DNA of 64,000 nucleotides from Orrella marina (GTDB taxonomy: Bacteria; Pseudomonadota; Gammaproteobacteria; Burkholderiales; Burkholderiaceae_B): assembly GCF_003058465.1 (NCBI RefSeq), contig NZ_CP028901.1, positions 248,001 to 312,000 on the forward strand, in the 5' to 3' direction. The position numbers and the translations under genes are program-made. Shown here piece by piece: positions 10,203 to 19,400 of this stretch. The first letter of the stretch is position 1. The number at the start of each line of letters is the position of its first letter. The notes under the pieces were generated by a model. That model was not told the DNA's origin and searched no databases. It was given only the letters and a program-made list of their open reading frames with translations.

Positions 10203-10918
10203 TCGAGTTCCGGAACGTCACCAAGTCCTACAAGGACAGAGTCACCAAGAAACGGCACTATGTCTTCAGGAATCTCTCGTTCTCCGTTCCGCCAGGACGT
10301 AATGTCGCACTTATTGGGCGTAACGGTGCTGGCAAGTCGACCATGATGCGTCTGATTGCGGGCAATGATCGCCCGGACAGCGGCAAGATCATTACGCCTG
10401 ATAGCATCTCCTGGCCGGTGGGATTGTCAGGGGGCTTTCAGTCGTCGCTCAGTGCTCGCGAGAACGTGAAGTTTGTGGCCCGTATCCAAGGTAAGCGAGG
10501 TGCTGATCTTCAGGACATAATTCGAAGGGTAGAAGAGTTTGCGGAGATTGGTGAGTACTTCGATCGACCCATGCGAACCTACTCCTCTGGTATGCGCAGC
10601 CGGGTAGGCTTCGGAATGAGTCTGGCGTTTGAGTTCGATTACTACCTCGTCGATGAGGCGATGTCAGTCGGTGACGCGCATTTCAGGGCTAAAGCGGCCA
10701 AGGCCTTTAAAGACAAGGTTGGCAAAGCCAACATAATCCTGGTGACTCACGGCATGGGTCAGGTTCGCCAGTTGTGCGATTGCGTTCTTTTACTAGAGAA
10801 AGGTCAGGTTAAGCTCTTCGATGATGTGGAAGAAGGCATCTCTGCCTATGAAGGCGATGCTGGCAAATCTAGAAACAAGCGTGGAATTGTGGATGCCATG
10901 CTTGTAAACGATGAATGA
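10199..10918 (+). CDS. kpsT: Capsule ABC transporter ATP-binding protein KpsT
   Basis: ATPase subunit that powers KpsM. Visible are Walker A (GRNGAGKST, about residue 40), the signature-like YSSGMRSRVGF, Walker B with the catalytic Glu in YYLVDEAMSVGD and the switch His in VTHGMGQ. At 239 residues it has a short extra C-terminal tail (after YEGDAG) relative to the shortest KpsT homologues. The start overlaps the kpsM stop. Some 220 bases without a clear gene separate it from the next glycosyltransferase. Confidence 0.94.
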   Translation: MIEFRNVTKSYKDRVTKKRHYVFRNLSFSVPPGRNVALIGRNGAGKSTMMRLIAGNDRPDSGKIITPDSISWPVGLSGGFQSSLSARENVKFVARIQGKRGADLQDIIRRVEEFAEIGEYFDRPMRTYSSGMRSRVGFGMSLAFEFDYYLVDEAMSVGDAHFRAKAAKAFKDKVGKANIILVTHGMGQVRQLCDCVLLLEKGQVKLFDDVEEGISAYEGDAGKSRNKRGIVDAMLVNDE

Positions 10919-11138
10919 AATCCTGACTTTCTCCTGGTTGGGCCTGCTGCCTGTTGATCTCTTCTACTGCTTTTATATCGGGTAGCATGTCTGGCGTTTT
11001 ATACCCGCCTTCGCTTCACTGATTCCTTTCGCACGTTAAATACGATGGCTTAGCATTCGCTCGTCGAATGAGCGATATCAACCAAATCGATGATAAGTTG
11101 AATCCGCTGCCACGTGGACTGGGTACAATCGACTGATC

Positions 11139-12188
11139 GTGACCATTCATAATCCCCCTGGCTTCCTCCGCTCGCTCCGGGCAAGATTGTCGTTTCGCCT
11201 ACCTTTGCGCCTTCCAGGTCGAGACGCAGCAAAGGTGGGGGAGGCGCGTCGTCTTGTTCTCCTGCATGAGCATGACAACCCTTCGCTGGCGTATTTTGAG
11301 TCATCGATCTGTGAGCGTTTTGCTGGCGTGCCTGTCAAGAAAATCGATATTGCCACCACTGCAGCGAACTTTAATTTGATCGAAAGCGGCGATGTGGTGG
11401 TCATCATTCGCTACATCACATTTGGTTGGCGAACGGTTTTGCAGGCGCGTTATCGCGATCTCGCGGGTCTGGCCTACTTTATGGATGACGACCTCCTGGA
11501 TCCGGGCGTGCTTGTTGGACTGCCCCAGGGATACGCCAGGCGTTTGCGCAGAAAGGCAGTTGATCATGCGTCGTGGCTTCGTACGTATTGTTCTGAGCTA
11601 TGGGTTTCCACCCCCTCTCTTTGTGCCAAGTACGTTAAGGCTGGTGCACAGCTACTCGAAGCACGGCCCGTTGCCGTAGAGGTGAAGGAATCACCCGTTC
11701 GTGTGGTCTATCACGGAACGTTGTCGCATCGTGCAGAAATTGTCTGGCTTCACGACGTGATGAAAAAGGTGATCGAGCGAGAGCCCCGAGTGGAGTTTCA
11801 GCTCTTTGGCGACGCAAAAGTCGGTGCACTCTACAGGGATGTACCCCGGGTACTCGTGATGCACACCATGTCATGGCCCAGTTATCTGCACTACTCGAGC
11901 ACTCACCAGGCCGATATCGGTCTGGCACCACTGTTACCAGCACGCTTCAATCACGCCCGAGGACCTGTCAAATTCTTTGACTATGCCCGAATGGGCGCAG
12001 TCGGGATCTATAGTGATGTTGAGCCCTACAAGGGGTTTGTGCGTCAGGCCGTGGATGGATTGCTGATTGATAACGAGCCCGAGCACTGGGTAGCCGCGAT
12101 ATGCCAGTTGGTTCGAGACGAAGCACTACGTGCTGAAATGAAATCCAGTGTGCGGGCGAGAACTTGTCGATCCGATTTGTCGGTTTGA
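11139..12188 (+). CDS. Glycosyltransferase, GT-B fold (GT4-like)
   Basis: Predicted cytoplasmic sugar transferase for capsule assembly. The N-terminal half is poorly conserved but has a YFMDDDLLD motif (about residues 117-125). The C-terminal half has the GT4-like pattern VVYHGTLSHRAEI, FQLFGD, and ADIGLAPLLPARFNHARGPVKFFDYARMGA, where the Lys/Tyr region corresponds to the nucleotide-sugar pocket. The start is a GTG at 11139 with a weak ribosome site; 349 residues. Substrate cannot be read from the sequence. Confidence 0.8.
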   Translation: MTIHNPPGFLRSLRARLSFRLPLRLPGRDAAKVGEARRLVLLHEHDNPSLAYFESSICERFAGVPVKKIDIATTAANFNLIESGDVVVIIRYITFGWRTVLQARYRDLAGLAYFMDDDLLDPGVLVGLPQGYARRLRRKAVDHASWLRTYCSELWVSTPSLCAKYVKAGAQLLEARPVAVEVKESPVRVVYHGTLSHRAEIVWLHDVMKKVIEREPRVEFQLFGDAKVGALYRDVPRVLVMHTMSWPSYLHYSSTHQADIGLAPLLPARFNHARGPVKFFDYARMGAVGIYSDVEPYKGFVRQAVDGLLIDNEPEHWVAAICQLVRDEALRAEMKSSVRARTCRSDLSV

Positions 12189-12669
12189 TTGACTCTCGTA
12201 ATCAGCGTTCCTCACCGTAAATCACAGTCATGAAATATTCATAAGCGATACGTAACAATCAATTATGATTTGATGATGCGCAACGAAGCCACCAAAATTG
12301 CATACGATAGAAGGTGAAACTGGTAGCATATGGTGTTTGCTCAGTGACCATGCTTGGTAGATGGTTTAAACAAATGGCTTATTGGAGCTAATCAGCTAGC
12401 TCGCAATGATTGCGAACTAGCTGTTACAGGTTCTGTGACGGGAGTCGTTTGGAAAACAGCTTGGCATGGCGCCGTTTACAAAGTGGAAAACGGTATTTGG
12501 GAGGTGTTGATGGCACGCGTGTCAGTTACGCCCCGTTCGCCCTGATTGCCATGCTCTCCACTCGCGTCAGTTGTCGGTGTTCCCTTGCGCTGTGGAGTGG
12601 GTGGGTGGTTGATACGGTTGCTCGAGTGTTGTTCATGTTCAGGTGAGTCGAAGTTTTTTAAGGTCCGAT
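12189..12669 (+). other. Gene-free stretch between the GT and the repeat protein
   Basis: AT-richer than its flanks. No reading frame with coding character is seen; short frames at 12354 and 12410 lack family resemblance and good starts. It carries a 31-base near-perfect palindrome (separate entry) and probably the promoter of the 12670-14318 gene pair, though no clear -35/-10 pair stands out. Confidence 0.5.
12393..12423. repeat. 31-base near-perfect palindrome
   Basis: Arms 12393-12407 and 12409-12423 are 15 bases each around a single central base, with one mismatch (CAGCTAGCTCGCAAT against ATTGCGAACTAGCTG). There is no T-run after it, so it is more likely an operator-type site or an RNA cruciform than a terminator. 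It lies about 250 bases before the repeat protein and wecB. Confidence 0.7.
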
Positions 12670-13194
12670 ATGTCTTCCGAGTCTACTGAAGCTCGTGATT
12701 TGAAAAGCGATGCCCGATTGATTGAGGAAAGCGGTTTCTTTGATGCTGAGTGGTATTGCAACCAGTACCCTGATGTCAGGCAGATCAGTCTTGATCCAGC
12801 GACACACTTTCTGAAGTACGGTTGGCGTTTAAAACGCAACCCTTCCGTCAAGTTCCAGTCGAGTGCATACCTCGAACGTTATCCTGATGTTCAGAGCGCT
12901 GGCATCAATCCCTTGCTTCATTTTCTGGAGAAAGGAAAGAACGAAGGACGCAGTGCGCCGCCTGTACCTGTATCTGCCGATTCACGGTATTCCCCGGATC
13001 TCAACGAAGCGTCGCTGGCGATTGCCAAGGGTCTGGAAAGCGAAGGAAAGGAAGATCGACAGACTCCGACGGCCGAAGAGCAGCTCGCCGAGACCCAGCG
13101 TTTGCTGGAGCATTATTTCGTGCAGTATGAAACCTTGCGGTTTGCCATGCTCGACCAGAATAAGAATAACCAAACCACCAATCCCTCCCCATGA
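12670..13194 (+). CDS. Small protein with two WY-YPDV repeats
   Basis: Function unknown. Residues about 22-97 contain two copies of a repeat, [14 protein letters not shown] and [19 protein letters not shown], each ending in a HFLxxG(x)xxxR-type element. Similar repeats occur in the proteins encoded at 30617-32764 and 37457-40813, where they sit beside coiled coils or GT domains, so this may be a stand-alone docking or scaffold module (inference). The C-terminal third is Glu/Gln-rich and probably helical. The ATG at 12670 has AAGG just upstream; a GTG at 12643 is possible. It overlaps wecB by 4 bases, so the two are coupled. Confidence 0.75.
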   Translation: MSSESTEARDLKSDARLIEESGFFDAEWYCNQYPDVRQISLDPATHFLKYGWRLKRNPSVKFQSSAYLERYPDVQSAGINPLLHFLEKGKNEGRSAPPVPVSADSRYSPDLNEASLAIAKGLESEGKEDRQTPTAEEQLAETQRLLEHYFVQYETLRFAMLDQNKNNQTTNPSP

Positions 13195-14318
13195 AAATTC
13201 TCACAGTATTTGGTACCCGGCCAGAGGCCATCAAAATGGCGCCGCTGGCCTTGAAGCTTGCCGCTGATGAACGTTTTGATGCGAAGGTGTGTGTGACTGC
13301 ACAGCATCGCGAAATGCTGGACCAGGTGCTCGATCTGTTTGCTCTCAAGCCGGATTTCGACCTGAACATCATGCGCCCCGGTCAAGACCTGACGGATGTG
13401 ACGACATCCATCCTTCAGGGGCTCAAGCCAGTTCTGGCTGAGTTCAAGCCAGACATGGTCCTGGTGCATGGCGATACGGCGACGACGTTTGCGACGACCT
13501 TGGCCTCCTACTACCAGCATGTGCCGGTTGGACATGTTGAAGCTGGCTTGCGTACGGGAAATTTGTACTCGCCTTGGCCAGAAGAAGCGAACAGAAAGCT
13601 GACAGGTGCGCTAGCAAAACTGCATTTTACGCCCACGCCTGCTTGTCGGCAGAATCTGCTCGCTGAAGGCGCTAAAGAGGAGCACATTCACATCACGGGT
13701 AACACCGTGATTGACGCGTTGCTAGAGGTGGTGGCCAAGCTTGACGCATCACCCGAGCTGGCCGCAAGATTAGCGGCTCAGTTTCCGTTCCTGGATTCGA
13801 GCCGCCGGATGCTGCTGGTAACCGGTCATCGCAGGGAAAGCTTTGGTGGCGGGTTTGAGCGGATTTGCTCGGCACTGGCACAGTTGGCCAAGCGCTACCC
13901 GGATTTGCAGATCGTCTATCCGGTTCATTTGAATCCGAATGTGCAAGAGCCGGTCAATCGACTGCTCTACGGGCTGTCGAACGTGTATCTCATCGCGCCT
14001 CAGGATTATCTTCCCTTTGTGTATCTCATGAACCGGTCTTACATCATTCTGACCGACTCGGGTGGTATCCAGGAAGAAGCGCCATCACTGGGCAAACCTG
14101 TGCTGGTGATGCGTGACACGACGGAGCGTCCGGAAGCGGTGGATGCAGGGACGGTCAAACTCGTCGGGACGGAAACCATGAGCATCGTTGATGGTGTCTC
14201 CAAGCTAATGGACTGCCAGCAAACATACGATGGCATGAGTTTTGCTCACAATCCGTATGGGGATGGCAAAGCATGTGGTCGCATTTGCGAGGCGTTGGCC
14301 AGCAACCGCGCAGAGTGA
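13191..14318 (+). CDS. wecB: UDP-N-acetylglucosamine 2-epimerase (non-hydrolysing)
   Basis: Interconverts UDP-GlcNAc and UDP-ManNAc in the cytoplasm, supplying ManNAc units or the substrate of the WecC dehydrogenase encoded just downstream. Family landmarks are present: the start [54 protein letters not shown] and [17 protein letters not shown]. The length of 375 residues is normal. It overlaps the preceding repeat protein gene by 4 bases (ATGA). About 330 bases separate it from wecC. Confidence 0.96.
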   Translation: MKILTVFGTRPEAIKMAPLALKLAADERFDAKVCVTAQHREMLDQVLDLFALKPDFDLNIMRPGQDLTDVTTSILQGLKPVLAEFKPDMVLVHGDTATTFATTLASYYQHVPVGHVEAGLRTGNLYSPWPEEANRKLTGALAKLHFTPTPACRQNLLAEGAKEEHIHITGNTVIDALLEVVAKLDASPELAARLAAQFPFLDSSRRMLLVTGHRRESFGGGFERICSALAQLAKRYPDLQIVYPVHLNPNVQEPVNRLLYGLSNVYLIAPQDYLPFVYLMNRSYIILTDSGGIQEEAPSLGKPVLVMRDTTERPEAVDAGTVKLVGTETMSIVDGVSKLMDCQQTYDGMSFAHNPYGDGKACGRICEALASNRAE

Positions 14319-14645
14319 GTGCCGCACACGTCGTCATGCATCTTTTTGGGGCCAGGTTGCCAGAAAAGGTATGGTTTCGAGGTTCGCTGCGGCAGTTGCG
14401 CAAGAGTCCATGACACAACGCAGCGGTTTAGTTGTTCAACGGTTTATATCGAGTTTGCTCTGGGTAGTTGTGAATTGCGGATTGCTGGTTTTTCCGGGAG
14501 CTGCAGGATTGCTCGACAATTCTGGTGGCAATTCAGGTTCCCAGGTGATCCGTGAGTTCGATTGGAAGTAAGTTGCCTGGTAACGTTTATTTAAATGACC
14601 CTGCAGCCGATGGACATGCGAGGGTTATGTCTAGAAGGAATATTT
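14319..14645 (+). other. Gene-free stretch between wecB and wecC
   Basis: No protein-like frame, hairpin or clear promoter is seen. The only notable element is the ribosome site GAAGGA (14634-14639) that belongs to the wecC start at 14646. Confidence 0.5.
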
Positions 14646-15926
14646 GTGGAATTTAAGACGATTTCGGTTGTAGGACTTGGTTACATTGGATTGCCCACGG
14701 CTGCAGTGTTTGCGTCACGCAAGATCAAAGTCATTGGTGTCGATGTCAACGAACGTGCGGTTAATATCATCAATCAGGGCAAGATTCATATTGTTGAGCC
14801 AGACCTCGATATGGTTGTGCACGCGGCTGTGACTGAAGGGTTTCTGAAGGCAGTCACGACACCGGAAGCCGCTGATGCTTTCCTGATTGCAGTCCCAACA
14901 CCCTTTGTTCATGATGATCTGGGGCATACCCATCGTCCGGATCTGTCTTACATCGAGTCCGCATCGAAGGCGATCGCTCCAGTATTGAAAAAAGGTGATC
15001 TAGTCGTGCTTGAGTCAACCAGTCCGGTTGGCGCGACCGAGCGGATGGCCGCATGGTTAGCTGAAGCACGCCCGGATCTCACTTTTCCGCAAACGCATGG
15101 AGAGTCGTCTGATATCCGGGTGGCGCATTGTCCAGAGCGAGTTTTACCGGGACACGTTCTTCGTGAACTGGTGCAAAATGATCGCATCATTGGCGGAATG
15201 ACCCCGGCGTGTTCGGCAGTTGCAAAAGCACTTTACAAGACGTTTGTTGAAGGCGATTGCATTGTCACCAATGCACGCACGGCTGAGATGGCCAAACTGA
15301 CCGAGAACAGTTTCAGAGACGTCAACATTGCGTTTGCCAATGAACTGTCTATTTTGTGTGACAAACTGGATATCAACGTCTGGGAATTGATCGCCCTGGC
15401 AAACCGTCATCCCCGAGTCAATATTCTCCAGCCTGGCGCAGGCGTGGGTGGACACTGTATCGCGGTGGATCCCTGGTTCATCGTCGACTCGTGCCCGGAT
15501 CAGGCACGAATGATTCGTTCTGCACGAGAGGTCAACGATAGCAAGCCTGTATGGGTTCTGAGCAAGGTCAAGCAAGCGATTGAACAGTTGCACATTGAGA
15601 AGCCTTCCGCTGGAAGAGGGGACCTGACAGTTGCTTGTCTGGGACTGGCGTTTAAACCCGATATCGACGATCTGCGTGAGAGTCCTGCACTGGGAATTGC
15701 ACAACAAGTTGCAAAGCTTGGTTGCAAGGTTCTGGTTGTTGAACCCAATATCCATGAACTTCCGAAATCACTTGCAATGGATAACGTGCAGCTTGTGTCG
15801 TTGGATGACGCGATCAAGCAGGCTGACGCTTTGTGCGTGCTTGTCAAACACACACCGTTTGGTGATGCGAGCGAGAAATTGAAGAAGCATCCGGCTGTTG
15901 TGGATACAGTGGGACTGTTGGGGTAG
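14646..15926 (+). CDS. wecC: UDP-N-acetyl-D-mannosamine dehydrogenase
   Basis: NAD-dependent oxidation of UDP-ManNAc to UDP-ManNAcA. An N-terminal Rossmann motif (VVGLGYIGLPTAAVFA), VPTPF, STSPVGATE, the catalytic region TENSFRDVNIAFANE and the catalytic Cys in GVGGHCIAVDPWF are visible, as is the C-terminal domain GLAFKPDIDDLRESPA. The GTG at 14646 is chosen because GAAGGA precedes it by 6 bases and the resulting 426 residues match the family; an upstream TTG/ATG extension from 14595 has no family match. Together with wecB it indicates ManNAcA (or a derivative) in the capsule. Confidence 0.95.
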   Translation: MEFKTISVVGLGYIGLPTAAVFASRKIKVIGVDVNERAVNIINQGKIHIVEPDLDMVVHAAVTEGFLKAVTTPEAADAFLIAVPTPFVHDDLGHTHRPDLSYIESASKAIAPVLKKGDLVVLESTSPVGATERMAAWLAEARPDLTFPQTHGESSDIRVAHCPERVLPGHVLRELVQNDRIIGGMTPACSAVAKALYKTFVEGDCIVTNARTAEMAKLTENSFRDVNIAFANELSILCDKLDINVWELIALANRHPRVNILQPGAGVGGHCIAVDPWFIVDSCPDQARMIRSAREVNDSKPVWVLSKVKQAIEQLHIEKPSAGRGDLTVACLGLAFKPDIDDLRESPALGIAQQVAKLGCKVLVVEPNIHELPKSLAMDNVQLVSLDDAIKQADALCVLVKHTPFGDASEKLKKHPAVVDTVGLLG

Positions 15927-16492
15927 TTCTCTACCGAGTGGTTTGGGCTGGTTCAGTAAAGTGCGTCACGTCAATGAGCCGGAATTCTGGCAACGTCCAA
16001 GTTCCAATCCAACACGAACGAACCCGGTTCAAGGTAGTTATGGCACTGGTGTTGGATTGAATGCCAGAGGTTGGTGTGATGAAGCGTTGACCAGGGATAT
16101 CAGGCTTTTGCTGGGCGATTGCTTGATTGATTAACTGTACTTGAGCGGCGTACATGAATCAGTGAGGTGGTTGCGCTGGGGGAGTGGTTGTAGCGAGCTG
16201 ATAGCTCGGCTCCATGAGGTGGATCGACTGGTGCTCAGATTATTGACTTTGTTGCCTTTGCGTACCATGGATTGTCCATATTCCAACTCGGCACCGTCGA
16301 TTATGACAGATCTTGCAGTTGTTTTATTGGGCTTGATGGCGCGCCAGGCCAGGACGATTGCGGCATCGTAAGGGTTGTTAAAGCACTTTCTTTGCGTGGA
16401 CATTATTCGCTGAAGTACCAGAGATAACAGTAACCGTTCAGGTGGATTGCTGAACTATTTTGTTAATTTTCTACTTATAACAAGAACAGAAT
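15927..16492 (+). other. Gene-free stretch before the giant glycosyltransferase
   Basis: About 570 bases without a frame that I can defend. Short frames such as 15898-16134 and 16141-16371 have no recognisable family and no good starts. The last 50 bases before 16493 are AT-rich and may contain the promoter for the giant GT gene. Confidence 0.45.
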
Positions 16493-19400
16493 ATGGATGA
16501 AATGCTTGTCCTGGCCAATCAGCTGGCGTCGCAGAAGACTTCCCCGATACGAGCTATCAAAGATCGAATTGCGTACGTCGTACCCAGCGACTTTCCTTCG
16601 CGACGCAGTGATGATGCGCTTCGAACCCATTGGGTCGCTCAAACGCTGAGAGAGCATGGGTTGGAAGTGCTTTGTTTTGGGATGTCGGCATCATCCAGTG
16701 GGCCGGGTTTTCATAGTGATGATGACTCAAGAGGTTTGTTCAACAATAAGAAAGAAGGTATCTGCTACTTCGATTGTTCACGAGGTCCAGTTCAGATCGG
16801 TACAGAGTCCGATCAGCTGAATGATTCTGTTGAAATACTTCTGGAACGATTCAGGATCTTTCGTCCAAGTGCTGTGTTGTCGGTGTCGGATTGGAGGATT
16901 GGGCTTCCTGCGTGGGTAGCCGCTCAAAGTATGGGCGTCGAATTTTTCTGTGAAGCCCGGACGTTCACGGATCTGGAGATGGAGTCAGGTGTTGTAGATA
17001 CCTCTCCACAGCTGGATCCCAAGTTAGTCGCGGACCGCGAAGCCTTTGTCGCAAAAGATGCGAAGGCTGTTTTTACGCGAAATGCGCTCATGAAAGGAGA
17101 GCTGGTTCATCGTGGAGTGAATGAGAGCAAAATATTTCTCATGCCCGACGGTGTGGGTTCTCCTAACGTCTTTGAACGGGCTAGTCTTACGTTGCGTGAA
17201 GAGCTAGGCATCAAGCCAGATGAAAAAGTTATAGGCTGGTTCCGGTGGGGCAGCCCCTATGAAGGTCTGGATATATTGCTCGACGCCTGCACCGAACTGG
17301 TGCAAAGCGGCGAAAAACTCAAGCTGCTGCTGGTCGGTGACAGCCAGCCCCTCATAGGATCTTCAGCCGCCCACCTAGCCGATAGCGGGCTCAAGGAAAC
17401 CCCACCCTGGCTGATTCAGGTTGGGCGGGTACCGCATGAGCACGTCGCGGACTACTACGCGCTGCTGGATGCGGTGGTGATCCCCCGCAAGCCCCTGGCG
17501 GTGTGCCAGCTCGTGCCGCCCATGAAGGCCGCCGAGGCCCTGGCCTACGGCAAGCGCCTGGTGGTCTCGGATGTGGCACCGCTGGCCGAGTACGCCGCCA
17601 ATTTTGATGGCGTGGTGAGCTTTGAGGCCGGCAGTGCCAAAAGCCTGGCCACAGCCCTTCAGAGGTCACTGAAGCTGCCAGCGCCAAAGCCAAGTACCGA
17701 GCTGCTGTTCTCTGCGCATACCGAGCCGATGGTGAAGGCGCTGAGGGGGGAGGGGAGTGCTCCGTGGCAGAAGGCGATGGCTGAGGCGCAAGCCAAGCCG
17801 CAAGCGGCTCCGGTGGCGCCACCCAAGCAAGTCAAGCTGCGCGACGTCAGCCAGGTGGACTACGCCACCGCTAGCCAGTGGTTCTACCGCCAGGGCAATC
17901 TCACCGACACCCTGCGTGCCCTGGAGAGCCTGCAGGCCCGCGGCGTAAAGCTCGACAAGCCCAAGCGTGACTTCCAGGCCTTCGTGGCCGGTATGGCCAG
18001 GCTCAAGGGCGGCTGGCCGCTGCCGCCTCGCCAGCCCAATGCCGGCCTGATGAGCCGCCGCCAGAACGTCCTCTACTGCCTGCACCAGTCGGTGCCCCAC
18101 GCCACCAACGGCTACTCCACCCGCTCCCACGGGGTGGCGGTGGGCCTGCAGCAGGCGGGTTTCAAGGTGCGTGCCACCACGCGGCCCGGTTTCCCCTGGG
18201 ATGCCGGTGCCAAGGGGCTGAACAAGGGCTATCACGAAGCCGAGGTGGAAGGCGTCACCTACGCTGCTTGTGCTGGTTGGAACCTCAACAAGACCCCGCT
18301 GGACTACTACCTGGCCGAAGCCGCCGACCATTATCTGCGCGAAGCCCAGACCAGCGGAGCGGAGATCATCGCCGCCGCCTCCAATCACATCACGGCGCTG
18401 CCCGCGCTGATGGCGGCACGCCGCCTGGGTCTGCCGTTCGTCTACGAAGTGCGCGGCCTGTGGGAAGTCACTCAGGCCTCCACCCAGCCGGAGTGGGCCG
18501 GTTCCGAACGCTACCAGCTGATGCGCGAACTGGAGCAGCAGGCCGCTCTGGAAGCGGACTTGGTAATTACCCTCACCGAAGAACTTGCCGACGAGCTGGC
18601 CAGCTGGGGTGTGCCCCGCGAGCGTATCGAGGTAGTGCCCAACGCAGTCAACGCCGAGCGCTTCCAGCCCATAGCTGCAGATGCCGCCATAGCTAAGGAG
18701 CTCAAGCTCAAGCCCGGCGTGCCGGTGATCGGCTATGCAGGTAGCGCCGTAGCTTATGAGGGCCTGGAGCTGCTGATGGAAGCCATGGCCACTCTCAAGA
18801 AAAATGGCCAGGCCTTTACCTTCGTGCTGGTAGGCGACGGCAAGGTGATCGATACCGTCAAGGCCAAGGCCAAGGAACTGGGCATCGAAAAGGAGTGCCG
18901 CTTTACCGGCCGGGTGCCGTTCGAAGAAGTGCCGCGCTATCTCTCCTGCATGGATATCCTGCCCATTCCGCGGCTCTCGTCGGCGGTCACCGAGATGGTC
19001 TCTGCCCTCAAACCCCTGGAAGCCATGGCCATGGGCAAGGCCTTGGTGCTCTCGGATGTCTCCCCGCATACCACCATGGCCGGGCCGAACGGCGAGCGTG
19101 CCCGCTTGTTTACCAAGGACAGCGCCCAGGCCCTGAGTGAGGCCCTGCAGGCGCTGATCGACAGCCCCGAAGAGCGTACGCGCCTGGGCCAGGCCGCCCG
19201 CGCCTGGATTGAGCAGGAGCGCACCTGGAACCACGTGACCCGCCGCTATGCCGATGCCCTGCAGCACGTGCGCCGGAGCAGGACCGCGGAAGTGGCCAAG
19301 GCTGCTCTTGCATCTGGCAAGGGCAAGAACAACGCCAAGCGCCTGGAGCAGATCACCCTGGGGCTGATCGCCGATCAGTTCACCACCGACACCCTGGCCA

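Noticed and set aside
12300..12330. GGTAGCAT resembling the ops element bound by RfaH
   Set aside because: Only a partial match, not placed in a leader before a large operon, and no RfaH evidence in the window.
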